NCBI GenBank assembly: GCA_036404435.1
Contig: DASWZN010000024.1
Coordinates: 1-64,000 of the forward strand
DNA length: 64,000 bases
DNA from: DASWZN01 sp036404435
GTDB taxonomy: Bacteria; Acidobacteriota; Terriglobia; Bryobacterales; Bryobacteraceae
Direction of reading: 5' to 3'
The notes below the pieces were generated by a model. That model was not told the DNA's origin. It saw nothing but the letters and a program-made list of their open reading frames with translations, and did no database searches. Positions 36,322 to 45,028 of the stretch are shown piece after piece. The number at the start of each line of letters is the position of its first letter. Position 1 is the first letter of the stretch. Made by a program: the position numbers and the translations under genes.

Positions 36322-36716
36322 TCTTGTATCAGCTCCAATAAAACCCCGCCCGTCGAGGCGGGATGAACGAAAACGTAAGTGTGGCCGCCGGCGCCCTGGC
36401 GCGGCTCGTTCAGCACGCGCGCGCCCGCTGCGCTGAGCCGCTCGACCGCCGCGGCCAGATCGTCCACCAGCAGGGCCACGTGATGCAGTCCCTCGCCGCG
36501 CTTTTCCAGGAATCGTCCGATTGGCGAATCGGCGCCGGCCGGCTCGAGCAATTCCAGCCGTGGCCCGCCGCAGGCGAGCATGGCCACGTTCACCTTCTCC
36601 CCCGCCACGGTCTCGCGCGCCGCCGCTTCCATCCCGAGCACGCCGGCATAGAATCTGAGCGCCGCATCGATCGACCGCACCGCGATGCCCAGATGATCGA
36701 TCCTATACTCGCTCAA
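36318..36716 (-). CDS. mce: methylmalonyl-CoA epimerase
   Basis: The 132-residue vicinal-oxygen-chelate protein has two beta-alpha-beta-beta-beta modules. Metal ligands are in IDHLGIAV (His) and GEGLHHVALLV (His), with the Glu in VLLELIQE. It interconverts (R)- and (S)-methylmalonyl-CoA in propionyl-CoA metabolism. The neighbouring meaB supports this assignment. The mutase itself is not in the window. Confidence 0.9.
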
Positions 36717-36740
36717 TCCACTCCTTCATCCTTGCTTCCC

Positions 36741-36770
36741 ATCTGCGTTCATCTGCGTTCATCTGTGGCC
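36741..36770. repeat. ATCTGCGTTCATC-family repeat arm overlapping the meaB stop
   Basis: Three direct units (ATCTGCGTTC twice, then ATCTGTGGCC). On the minus strand they encode the last codons of meaB, Ala-Thr-Asp-Glu-Arg-Arg-stop. Confidence 0.7.
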
Positions 36771-37687
36771 TGAATTCTTATTCTCTCCAGCCACTCCTTC
36801 ACGATCGAATACGGATCCCGCCGCCGCGCCGCCACCTCCCGCGCCGCGGCCTCGATCTCCGCCGCCGGCAGCCGCTCCAGCAGGCGCTCGCGCAGCATCT
36901 CGCGCAGACGGCCCGCCCACAGCTCCACGCGCCGGTTCTTCCTGGCGCCCGACTCCTGAAACTTCCGGATCGCCGCCAGGACCTCGCCGATTCCCTTCCC
37001 TTCCGTCGCCACCGTGCGCACGATCGCCGGCTGCCAATCCTCGCGCGCGGCGCTCAGCGAAAGCAGCCCGCGCACATCGCGCTCGAGCGCGTTCGCCCCC
37101 GCGTGGTCCGCCTTATTGATAACGAACAAATCGGCGATCTCCATGATACCCGCTTTCAGCGACTGCACATCGTCGCCCATACCGGGCACCAGCACCACCA
37201 CGGTGACGTCCGCCAGGCGCGCCACCTCGACCTCGTCCTGCCCCACGCCGACCGTCTCGATCAGCACCGCATCCCGCCCCGCGGCATCGAGCAGCAGCGC
37301 GATGTCGGTGGTCGCCGCAGCCAGGCCGCCCAGCGAGCCGCGCGTGGCCATCGAGCGTATGAACACGCCCGGGTCCGCCGCGTGCGATTGCATGCGGATG
37401 CGGTCGCCCAGAATGGCGCCGCCCGAAAACGGGCTGGAGGGATCGACCGCGACGATCCCCACCGTGCGGCCCTCGGCGCGCAGCGCCCGTGCGAGCTGAT
37501 CGACTAGAGTGCTCTTCCCCGCCCCCGGCGCGCCCGTGACGCCGATCAGCGTGGCGCGACCGGTACGCGGGAACAGCTCTTCGAGCAAGCTGAGCGCCTC
37601 CGGCCGCCGGTTTTCGATAGCGGTGGCGGCGCGGGCCAGCGCCCTCACATCGCCTTCGAGGATGCGTTCGGCCAGGGGTCCCATCAC
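36749..37687 (-). CDS. meaB: methylmalonyl-CoA mutase chaperone GTPase
   Basis: The 312-residue P-loop GTPase has Walker A GVTGAPGAGKSTL (about residues 49-61), VDPSSPFSGGAILGDRIRM, the ETVGVGQDEVEV switch and the guanine motif NKAD. It protects and reloads the B12-dependent methylmalonyl-CoA mutase. Its final six codons and stop come from a dispersed repeat, so the C-terminal tail differs from the ancestral one. Confidence 0.9.
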   Translation of the reverse strand: MMGPLAERILEGDVRALARAATAIENRRPEALSLLEELFPRTGRATLIGVTGAPGAGKSTLVDQLARALRAEGRTVGIVAVDPSSPFSGGAILGDRIRMQSHAADPGVFIRSMATRGSLGGLAAATTDIALLLDAAGRDAVLIETVGVGQDEVEVARLADVTVVVLVPGMGDDVQSLKAGIMEIADLFVINKADHAGANALERDVRGLLSLSAAREDWQPAIVRTVATEGKGIGEVLAAIRKFQESGARKNRRVELWAGRLREMLRERLLERLPAAEIEAAAREVAARRRDPYSIVKEWLERIRIQATDERR

Positions 37688-37962
37688 TAAGCGCCCCGTG
37701 GGGGTTGGACTGTGTCATTCTGCCGGATGCATAGAGCTTTGACAAGAATCAAACCGAACAATAGGGTGCAGAGAACGGAACACAGAGTGGCGTAGACAAT
37801 AAGGCCGCGGGGGGTGCAGCGGAAGGCCTTGGGACCCAACAGAGTCGCGCTGCCGAAGCCCGAGCAAAACGAAGAATACACGATCATGAGTATGGGTGGG
37901 AGAGGTTGTCTCCTCACGTGTTCCCAAACCCTGTCCCAGTGGAGTTCGCGCGTTGCAGGCAT
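37687..37962 (-). CDS. small membrane protein, tandem paralogue 1
   Basis: The 91-residue protein has two membrane segments (about residues 22-44 and 53-77) after a basic, Trp-containing N-terminus (ELHWDRVWEHVRRQPL). The loop FRCTPRGLIVY and the tail RQNDTVQPP are shared with the next gene, so the two arose by tandem duplication. No family is recognised. The stop overlaps the meaB start codon region. Confidence 0.65.
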   Translation of the reverse strand: MPATRELHWDRVWEHVRRQPLPPILMIVYSSFCSGFGSATLLGPKAFRCTPRGLIVYATLCSVLCTLLFGLILVKALCIRQNDTVQPPRGA

Positions 37963-37980
37963 AAGCCATTCTCCTCTCCG

Positions 37981-38256
37981 CTAAGTGCCAGGCGGAGGTT
38001 GGACTGTGTCATTCCGGCGTTTGGCTACGGCTCTCATAAGAACATAACCCCACAATAGGATGTTGAGGCAGCAACCCACTGTGACGTAGACGATGAGGCC
38101 GCGGGGGGTGCAGCGGAAGGCGTTGGGACCCAACAGTACCGCGCTTCCGAGGCCCAAGGAAAACGAAGAATAAACCACCCCGAAGATGTATAGGAGAGGT
38201 TGTCTCCTCACGTGTTCCCAGGCCCTGTCCCAGTGGAGTTCACGCGCTGGAGGCAT
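37981..38256 (-). CDS. small membrane protein, tandem paralogue 2
   Basis: This 91-residue protein is closely similar to its neighbour along its whole length (ELHWDRAWEHVRRQPL, GPNAFRCTPRGLIVY, RRNDTVQPP), differing mostly in the membrane segments. It is equally long and intact. Duplicated, intact copies suggest both are expressed. It lies between the acyl-CoA dehydrogenase gene and meaB. Confidence 0.65.
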   Translation of the reverse strand: MPPARELHWDRAWEHVRRQPLLYIFGVVYSSFSLGLGSAVLLGPNAFRCTPRGLIVYVTVGCCLNILLWGYVLMRAVAKRRNDTVQPPPGT

Positions 38257-38309
38257 AACCTATTCTCCTTTGTGAGGCGATCGGCGGTTTCGCCAAACCA
38301 TCGGTCCCA

Positions 38310-39452
38310 TCAGCTCTTCAGCAACTGCCGCGCGATCACCAGGCGCTGTATCTCCGAGGTGCCTTCGCCGATCGTGCACAGCTTCACGTCGCGGTAGAAC
38401 TTCTCCACGCGATAGTCCTTGATGAACCCGTAGCCGCCCAGCACCTGCACCGCCTGATCGCAGATCCGGACCGCCGCCTCGGAGGCGTACAGCTTGGCGA
38501 TCGCCGACTCCTTCGTCACGCGCCGGCCCTGGTCTTTCCTCGCCGCCGCACGCAGCGTCAGCAGCCGCGCCGCGTCGATCTCAGTCGCCATATCCGCCAG
38601 CTTGAACTGGATCGCCTGGAACTCCGAAATCGGCCGCCCGAACTGCCTCCGCTGCTGCGAATAGCGCAGCGCGATTTCGTAGGCGCCCTGCGCCGTGCCC
38701 ACCGCCAGCGCCGCGATCGAGATTCTTCCGCCGTCCAGAACCTTGAGGCTGTCGACGAACCCCTCGCCGGCGCGGCCCAGCAGTTGCGAGTCCGGCAGGC
38801 GGCAGCTCTCGAAGATAACCTCGCCGGTCGGGCTGGCGCGCATGCCGAGCTTGTTCTCCTTGCGCCCCAGCCGAAACCCCGTCGTCCCCTTATCGATGAT
38901 GAACGCGGAGATGCCGTGCTGCGACGCGGCCCGGTCCGTCACCGCCATGGCCACGCAAACGTCCGCCTCGTGGGCATTCGTCGTGAAGGTCTTCGAGCCG
39001 TTCAGCACCCAGCATTCGCCATCGCGCACGGCTTGCGTGCGCGTGCCCGCGGCGTCCGAGCCGGCTTCGGACTCCGTCAGCGACCAGCTCCCCAGCCACT
39101 CGCCGCTCGCCAGCCGCGGAACGTACCTGCGCCGCTGTTCCTCGTTGCCGGCCGAGTAGATGTGGTTGGTGCAGAGCGACGTGTGCGCGGCCACGATCAG
39201 CGCCACCGCCGGATCGATGCGCGCCAGCTCCTCGACGATGATCTCGTACTCGATGTAGCCGAGCCCCGCGCCGCCCAGCTCTTCGGGGAAGATCGAGCCC
39301 ATGCAGCCGAGGCCGGCGAGCTTGCGGATGGCCTCCCGCGGAAAGATCTGTCCCTCGTCCCACTCGAGAACGTGCGGCGCCACCTCGGCCTCGGCGAATT
39401 CCCGCACCGTCTTGCGAAGATGAACCTGTTCGGAACTTTGTTCGAAGTCCAT
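38310..39452 (-). CDS. acyl-CoA dehydrogenase
   Basis: The 380-residue flavoenzyme has the three-domain family order: helical N-terminus, mid-domain SLTESEAGSDAAGTRTQA and C-terminal YSQQRRQFGRPISEFQAIQ with the base region CTIGEGTSEIQRLVIARQL (Glu as catalytic base). It oxidises an acyl-CoA to the 2-enoyl-CoA using FAD and passes electrons to ETF. With the E1 and methylmalonyl genes nearby, branched-chain or short-chain acyl-CoA is likely. ATG 39452 is preceded by AGGATA. Confidence 0.9.
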   Translation of the reverse strand: MDFEQSSEQVHLRKTVREFAEAEVAPHVLEWDEGQIFPREAIRKLAGLGCMGSIFPEELGGAGLGYIEYEIIVEELARIDPAVALIVAAHTSLCTNHIYSAGNEEQRRRYVPRLASGEWLGSWSLTESEAGSDAAGTRTQAVRDGECWVLNGSKTFTTNAHEADVCVAMAVTDRAASQHGISAFIIDKGTTGFRLGRKENKLGMRASPTGEVIFESCRLPDSQLLGRAGEGFVDSLKVLDGGRISIAALAVGTAQGAYEIALRYSQQRRQFGRPISEFQAIQFKLADMATEIDAARLLTLRAAARKDQGRRVTKESAIAKLYASEAAVRICDQAVQVLGGYGFIKDYRVEKFYRDVKLCTIGEGTSEIQRLVIARQLLKS

Positions 39453-40001
39453 CGGTATCCTGCAAAATGGGGCTGGAACGAATTTCGCCGTCTTTGCGAA
39501 ACCTCGTGCCTGTCCCCGATTTTGCCCTCGTTGAACCCTCAGTGCCGCCAACGCCGTTACAGAGCCGCCACCGTCAGGGAGCGAATGCTTCCCGGCCGCC
39601 GATAAACGCCGAGAATGCGATGCCAGCCAATCCAATTCTACCAGTGGGCTCACACGGCCGACCCGCTCCACGGGGATCTTCCAGCACGCACTTCCCGGAA
39701 CGCCGTTTCTCGGGAGTGCGACGCACTTGTGGCGAACCGTCGACCTCTCGTCCGAGGAGATGGCGGACACCACCGTAGATATACTGGAAATCCTCCCACC
39801 AAAACAGCTTGGCCGGGCTGTTTTTGGTTTCGCTGTTTTCTGTCGACGCGCCATACTTGCGGCCTCCTGCGCCGCGCGGGTTCAGTATGGCCGATTCGCC
39901 CATCCGCCGGCTCCGGAGGTGACGCAGACGAGGTTTTGAGTTTGAAACCTGAGCGTTCCGCCGCGATGACGCGCCTCAGGAGAACGCAATTCCTCGGGCC
40001 G
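39453..40001. other. non-genic stretch with repeat fragments and one doubtful frame
   Basis: Bases 39596-39620 carry one arm of the ATCTGCGTT-type repeat family (GCCGCCGATAAACGCCGAG). A minus-strand frame 39574-39903 contains protein-like runs (NSPAKLFWWEDFQYIYGG) but overlaps the repeat and has no good start. It may be a decayed gene. Nothing else is recognised. Confidence 0.35.
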
Positions 40002-40724
40002 TCAAGAATGACGCCTGTGGCGGGTACAGGTGGAAATGTCGGTCACGTCGCCCTTTTCGACCCCCACCACCAAGCAACAGTTGCAGCCCTTACAGCGGAC
40101 ATGTACATTTCCGATGCTGCGGTCACATGGGACATCGTATTCATCCTGGTGGCCGCATCCGCCGCACTCGATGTGGAGTTGCCCGCAGTGGTCGCACGCT
40201 CCAAAGCGGGGGCCTCCTTCCGAATAGCCCCACTTAATATTTCCAGGGCACCCGACCGAGGTTTTGCAGCTATCCCCAAAGTACTCGCCCCAGTCTGTCT
40301 CCATTGCCGATTCGAGAGTCATCACGTTCAGGTCGATGCCGGCGGCTGTGGCCCTTTTCTGGGCACCGGAAGTGAAGCCGGTCGTCGTTATGAGAACACC
40401 TTTGTCCGCGCCGACGTCCTCCAAAAAACCGATGAACGCGTCAACCGTTTTGATGTCGACCTTGGCCTTGTAAAGCTTGCATTCGATTGCGAGCCTTATC
40501 TCATGCCCCGCGAGCTCACCCGTCACCCAAACATCGACCTGCCGGGTCACACCGCTCCGCACGCCCGTGACCCTATGGTCCCGGACCACCGTGCAGTCCG
40601 GATACTTGTCCTGGGTGTCGGCAACGACCTTTTCGTAGAGGCGCCACTTCACCTCCCCGTCCGCTGCTAGATCCGGCGTCCAGTCCGGTAGCTCGGGAAA
40701 GGAATCTGGCGTAAGAAGCGGCAT
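40002..40724 (-). CDS. Mrr-like PD-(D/E)xK nuclease with C-terminal zinc-ribbon region
   Basis: The 240-residue protein has the nuclease core RQVDVWV (Asp), IRLAIECKLYK (ExK) and the downstream VDAFIGFLEDVGADKGVLIT with FTSGAQKRA, as in Mrr/restriction-endonuclease-like domains. The last 80 residues hold about eleven cysteines in CxxC pairs (CDHCGQLHIECGGCGH, CKGCNCC), probably two zinc ribbons. It most likely cleaves DNA. Proximity to two HEPN-like genes suggests a defence role, which is inference. Confidence 0.75.
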   Translation of the reverse strand: MPLLTPDSFPELPDWTPDLAADGEVKWRLYEKVVADTQDKYPDCTVVRDHRVTGVRSGVTRQVDVWVTGELAGHEIRLAIECKLYKAKVDIKTVDAFIGFLEDVGADKGVLITTTGFTSGAQKRATAAGIDLNVMTLESAMETDWGEYFGDSCKTSVGCPGNIKWGYSEGGPRFGACDHCGQLHIECGGCGHQDEYDVPCDRSIGNVHVRCKGCNCCLVVGVEKGDVTDISTCTRHRRHS

Positions 40725-40876
40725 CGTTTATACGAGATCAACACACCGCCGCGTTGTTCGCAACCCCCCTTGCCAACGTTCGGCTCCTCGGGCGGCGCTC
40801 ACCGTTCACGTCGACCGTTCGTATGTGGCTTCACCATGCGTCCTGCTCTTCACCGGGCACAGAAGAAGGCCCCGTT

Positions 40877-41413
40877 TCATTTCTGCGCAATTTCCAGCAG
40901 CCGCATCAGGACGCTTGCCATCGCCAAGTACTCGTGGCCTCGCATCGGATCGTTAAATAAGCGATTGCTATGGGCTTTTGAATTTCGAAGGCCAACGATC
41001 CCCTTGAAAACGAACATGAATCCATTCTGCTCGTCCCGCTCTGCGTCTGTCGATAAGCTGTTGAACCTCAGAACTGGCGTCCGATTTGTGCAACCGAATA
41101 CCTGATTCATCAAATTGTCGCCGTCCAGCGCCAGCCCCGACCGCACCTTCACGTCCTCAATGACGCGGATGTACGCCTCTAGCGCGGCTTGCTTGTAGTG
41201 GCCGTCCCGAAAGAGATCCCCGCTCACTCGCTCGATCTCCGGGTGGAACTGATATTGACCAGGAGCAACCTGGGCGATCGGTGGTGCGAGAATTTGCAGC
41301 TGGTCGAGGCACGACTCTAGGATCGCTTTCCTTGTCGCCATGCCCTCGCGGTATGTCTCCTCAAAATAGGAGTCAGGCGTGTCAGTGGTAAACACGTAGA
41401 TCGAGGAGTTCAT
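40877..41413 (-). CDS. TIGR02391-type HEPN-like protein (Ymh family)
   Basis: The 178-residue protein has the family sequence FHPEIERVSGDLFRDGHYKQAALEAY and FKGIVGLRNSKAHSNR, where RNSKAH fits the HEPN Rx4H ribonuclease motif. ATG 41413 follows AGGGA six bases away and is preferred to longer or shorter starts. Members occur in defence and toxin contexts. The start codon overlaps that of the divergent gene at a CATG. Confidence 0.75.
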   Translation of the reverse strand: MNSSIYVFTTDTPDSYFEETYREGMATRKAILESCLDQLQILAPPIAQVAPGQYQFHPEIERVSGDLFRDGHYKQAALEAYIRVIEDVKVRSGLALDGDNLMNQVFGCTNRTPVLRFNSLSTDAERDEQNGFMFVFKGIVGLRNSKAHSNRLFNDPMRGHEYLAMASVLMRLLEIAQK

Positions 41414-41963
41414 GGCGTCCCTGGTGAGGTTTCCTGGGCCGGAGATCCACCGACCGCCTTGCGTGGGCGGACGTCCGTACCAATTCAACGAGCAATCCGA
41501 GGTTCGACGTGAACATCAGACCGACATCTTTGCTGCCATCGACGTCACCGACCACCTTCTTATTCGCGGCCTTGACGCGTTGATAAAGGCCAATATGTTG
41601 GGCCACTCTCACGAATTCCTCGAGAACGCTTGCATGTCTCTGTGGGTTTCTATGGAAGCCAGTCTGCGATTGATCCAGAGGGAGCTTAGGGAATCTGGGA
41701 TGGACAACCCGACCTCAAGGGACGCGGGACGCTTTCTTGACGATGCATTCAATTGGGATTCGGACGGATACTTCGTGGCCTACTACGACGCTAGGATCAG
41801 GACGATTCACCCTGAGAGTAGATTCGGCGCGTATCCCGCCGCCCCCCTCCTAGTGGACGACTTCTACGATTTGTACTCGGATCTGATTCTCGTTTACGAC
41901 TTTCTGCTGACTGATCACGTTGCAGAGGAACCTGAGGGGGATTTGCCCGATGGGCTCGGGTGA
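41412..41963 (+). CDS. putative HEPN-like protein, divergent partner
   Basis: The 183-residue helical protein has LENACMSLWVSMEASLRLIQ and then YYDARIRTIHPESRFG, in which RIRTIH fits the HEPN Rx4H motif. I recognise no named family. GAGGAG lies just before ATG 41412, which shares bases with the start of the minus-strand gene. The first ~30 residues are less protein-like, so the gene may be fused or start later. Confidence 0.55.
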   Translation: MASLVRFPGPEIHRPPCVGGRPYQFNEQSEVRREHQTDIFAAIDVTDHLLIRGLDALIKANMLGHSHEFLENACMSLWVSMEASLRLIQRELRESGMDNPTSRDAGRFLDDAFNWDSDGYFVAYYDARIRTIHPESRFGAYPAAPLLVDDFYDLYSDLILVYDFLLTDHVAEEPEGDLPDGLG

Positions 41964-42259
41964 GATGATACCACCGGCGACCCGCGCAGCCGGGTGCTCA
42001 TGAACGAGATCACCTGATCGTTCCGTTGCGGTCGTCAGTGATCTCGGCACGGGGAGGGCTCAGTGCGGCGCGACCTCGACGGCCCAAGGGTCCCCCGGGA
42101 CTGCCCGTTCCGCGGACCCTAGGCGCCCACAATCCCCAAGAAGTCCCGCTCTGGGAAGTCTGCCCCATCAGTACCGCAAACGCCCGTATAGGCCCCCACA
42201 TCGCGCCCCCCCGCGCTGCTGAGGGCTACCCTCGACCGCTCCGGAACAGCCTGGTCCCC

Positions 42260-42379
42260 TTACAGCGTCCCCCACCGCGCCCGCCAGCCCGCCAGCACCG
42301 CCGCCAGAACCAGATCGTCGTGCGTCCCCTCCGCCGCCATCCGCCGCTCCCCATCCCTCGCTTTCCAGGAACTTCCTCG
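42260..42379 (-). pseudogene. phage terminase large-subunit C-terminal remnant
   Basis: About 39 residues include EGTHDDLVLAAVLAGW, very like the end of the terminase nuclease domain, where GxHDDLVxA is characteristic. Nothing upstream in this frame continues the protein. It is a short relic of a prophage. Confidence 0.5.
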
Positions 42380-42406
42380 ACCGCAACAACGTAGGCCAGT
42401 TATACT

Positions 42407-42445
42407 CGTTCCGAGGGGTTGTTTTTCAGCGCTTACCTCGGAACG
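42407..42445 (+). promoter_or_regulatory. inverted repeat in the leader of the DinB gene
   Basis: CGTTCCGAGG at 42407-42416 and CCTCGGAACG at 42436-42445 form a perfect 10-bp inverted repeat with a 19-base loop. A TATACT at 42401-42406 could be a -10 box. It may be an operator or leader hairpin. Confidence 0.3.
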
Positions 42446-42474
42446 AAAGTGACCGCATACCCAAGGAGATCTAC

Positions 42475-43014
42475 GTGACCAAGAGCCTCTGTCTTCTGTT
42501 CGCAACTTTGGCCGCTGTTCCGGTTGCAGCACTCGCACAAGCACCGGCGGCGGCGCCCGAGAATCCCATTTCTGACAGCGAAAAACGCGTCTACACCATG
42601 CTCAGCGGCGTCGTAATCGCTGCGGCCGAGAAAGTGCCCGAAGAGAGCTATGCATTCAGGCCGGCGCCGGACGTTCGGACCTTCGGCCAACTGGTCGGCC
42701 ACCTCGCCGATTCCCAGTACTACTTCTGCTCGACGGCTGCCGGCGAACCCAAGCCCGCCAGCGACGCCGAGAAAACCAAGACCGCGAAGGCGGACCTTGT
42801 AGCCGCCCTGAAGGACGCCGTCGCCTACTGCAGTACCGTGTACGCCGGCATGACCGATGCGAAGGGCAGCCAGATGGTGAAGATGATGAGCTTCGATTTC
42901 GCAAAGCTCACCGTACTCGCGGCCAACTTCGCGCATACGTATGAACACTACGGAAACATGGCCACCTACATGCGCATCAGGGGCATCGTCCCTCCGACCA
43001 GCGAGAAGCACTAA
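42475..43014 (+). CDS. exported DinB-like protein
   Basis: GTG 42475 follows AAGGAG eight bases upstream. A signal peptide (LFATLAAVPVAALAQA) precedes a DinB/YfiT-like four-helix bundle of about 150 residues with His in FGQLVGHLADSQYY and in FAHTYEHYGNM, a likely metal triad. DinB-superfamily proteins are often thiol-dependent transferases or of unknown role. The exported form is common in soil Acidobacteriota; this is from memory. Confidence 0.8.
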   Translation: MTKSLCLLFATLAAVPVAALAQAPAAAPENPISDSEKRVYTMLSGVVIAAAEKVPEESYAFRPAPDVRTFGQLVGHLADSQYYFCSTAAGEPKPASDAEKTKTAKADLVAALKDAVAYCSTVYAGMTDAKGSQMVKMMSFDFAKLTVLAANFAHTYEHYGNMATYMRIRGIVPPTSEKH

Positions 43015-43203
43015 GTCTGAATTCGCGCAATCCACCGCGCAGCGGGACTCCCGACGCTCGCAACCGAACGCTTCGTCAGGGCGTTCTTAAAGCACGCTTC
43101 CGTTATAGGAGCCGTGTGCGGTAACTCTGCACGTACGGATCTGAGCGGGGGGGGCGGCCAGCAATGGCCGTCCCTACCGCAACCAGAAACTCTCATTATC
43201 GCC

Positions 43204-43656
43204 TTAACGGCGTCCCCGAGAGAAGAACGCCCTTGCAGGCAGGAAAAGCGCAATTACCATCAGCGAGAATACGAGTCTTCCCTCGACTATGCCCCGGGCC
43301 GGGCCGGCTCCTTTTATCGCCGCGAGAACCAATTCCCATGGTGTCACCTCCAGCCACGGCAACATAAGCTCTGTGAATGCCCATCCGAACACTATGGTGA
43401 ACATCACAAACCAAGTCCAGCGGGTCCTCTTTACGTATCCCGCCCAGATGACAATCAAGCCAATGAGGATGATTGTCAGCGACAAGATACCGCGCTCGCC
43501 ACCTAGTCTCGCAAGCCCCATCACCACTCCGCTAAGTTCCATCGAAGCCGGAGGGTACATAGCACGCACCTCCTCAACCTCTGGCGGAATGACGGACACG
43601 AGCGCGATTGTGAAAAGCACGCTCGATACGAAGACCAAGTCACGACGGATCTGCAA
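43204..43656 (-). CDS. hypothetical membrane protein (about 150 aa)
   Basis: TTG 43656 is chosen because GGGAGG lies six bases upstream; the longer frame translates repeat sequence. The protein has about four membrane segments (LVFVSSVLFTIALVSVIP, ILSLTIILIGLIVIW, FVMFTIVFGWAF and a C-terminal one). No family is recognised. It is isolated between DinB and mobile-element remnants. Confidence 0.55.
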   Translation of the reverse strand: MQIRRDLVFVSSVLFTIALVSVIPPEVEEVRAMYPPASMELSGVVMGLARLGGERGILSLTIILIGLIVIWAGYVKRTRWTWFVMFTIVFGWAFTELMLPWLEVTPWELVLAAIKGAGPARGIVEGRLVFSLMVIALFLPARAFFSRGRR

Positions 43657-43712
43657 GCAGCACCTCCCTTTCAACACGCATTTCCATTTTGCCGTCCTGG
43701 CCTGGCGTCGAT

Positions 43713-43791
43713 TATACATCCAACCCCTTCCATTGGAGGCGTTTCTCTCATTTTCTCTATCCCGAACGACTCCGGCGGCCCAGGAGGGGGC
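43713..43791 (+). repeat. third copy of dispersed repeat (matches 8880-8968 inverted)
   Basis: It shares GTCGATTATAC, the CATTTTC run, CCGAACGAC and the GGAGGGGGC end with the repeat upstream of the ankyrin gene, in similar order and spacing. Confidence 0.55.
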
Positions 43792-43905
43792 CCAATCTGG
43801 TCCTTCCGGGCACAGAAGAACGCGGAAGTGCCTCATTTCAAGCAGCTTCTCAGACACCTATCCGTCCACTCCCTTCCTTCGCCCGGTTTGCGTCCCTGCC
43901 GCAGC

Positions 43906-44163
43906 CTACCCGGTCGCCACCCCCAGCGCACCGATCCGCCGTACCATGCTCGCAAGCAGCCGCCGTGTGAGATGGCTCTCGGCCAGCATCAGCCAGTAGT
44001 ACCGCGCATGCTTGATCAGCCTGCCGCCTGTCTTCACCAACCGTTGCTGCAAGCTCGTCAACGACCAGTTGCCGATCCTCTTCGGCAGCACCAGCCTCCG
44101 CCACAGATTCCCCAGGTTGTACGCGAGCACACTGACGCCGTGCCGCCCACCGCGCCGGACCAC
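43906..44163 (-). pseudogene. IS1380-family transposase C-terminal remnant
   Basis: Eighty-five residues match the end of IS1380-type transposases: SVLAYNLGNLWRRLVLPKRI, then SLTSLQQRLVKTGGRLIKHA and RYYWLMLAESHLTRRL. The DDE catalytic core and both inverted ends are missing. It is a dead insertion-sequence fragment. Confidence 0.75.
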
Positions 44164-44359
44164 CCCTCTCCATCCTTCGCTGTCCGGCCGCCCGGCCCGG
44201 CATCACCGGTCGCCAGGCTGCCCCGACTGAATTCCCTTTCCCCTCAATCGCTTGCGAATTTCGATCCTCTGCGGCCGCGCGAACGCCGCATTACTCTCAT
44301 CTCAGGCGCCAACACCCGAAGTCGTGTCCCCGTGCACTCGACCGTCAAGGAGTAATCAC

Positions 44360-45028
44360 ATGTTCTCGCCGCGTACCGTCGTCCTTAAGCACGAGTCGGC
44401 GGACGGCTTTCGCGCCCTCCGCGAAGCCTGCTACCTCGCGCTCCAGCCCCGAAACCGCGTCGAGTGCGGCCTGGTCGACGGGCTCGTGGCCACCCGCTGG
44501 CGCCTGCGCCGCGCCTCGTCCATCGAAAGCGTCCTCGCCTTCAGCTCGCTCCTTGACGCTTCCCGCGCCCTCGCCGTCCTCCGCCGCCGGGAACGTCGGC
44601 TCCGCCGCGCCTGCGATCGAATTCTGACGGCGCTCCTCGACCTCCGCGCAAATCGAAAATTGCATGAAGAACCCAGTCCCACAAATGAACACCCCCATCT
44701 GTGGGCGCCTAAGGCAGTCGGCGAGCGACCGGAGCGGGCGACGGGCGACGAGCGACGGGCGACGGGCTACAATAGAGGTTCCACGCGATGTCGTCACCCG
44801 CCTCGCTGCAAACCTCCCGCATCGCTTCCGCAATTCTGCGCGAGCGCGATGCCGCCCGCCAGGAGTTGTCGGCGGCCTGGCAGCTCCAGGTCTTCCGCGT
44901 CGAGGAGGCGCTCGCGACGGGTTGGGAAGAGCACATCGGCCAAGTCTTCGAGGAGCGTTTCGCCGAATTGGCCGCCCGCATCGAGCGGGATGTCGGCGAC
45001 GCTGTCCGCCAGAGCGCCGAGGAGATGA
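44360..45028 (+). pseudogene. small conserved hypothetical family member with lost stop codon
   Basis: ATG 44360 follows AAGGAG by seven bases. Residues 1-105 (VVLKHESADGFRALREA, QPRNRVECGLVDGLVATRWR) match a small protein family I associate with Solibacter-like genomes. After about 44700 the frame runs into GACGGGCGACGAG repeats and then the shadow of the next gene, so the original end is gone. Full-length relatives begin earlier. It is probably a fragment truncated at both ends. Confidence 0.5.

Noticed and set aside
40851..40880. Similarity of CCGGGCACAGAAGAA at 40855 and 43808
   Set aside because: Too short and not supported by flanking sequence to be called a repeat copy.
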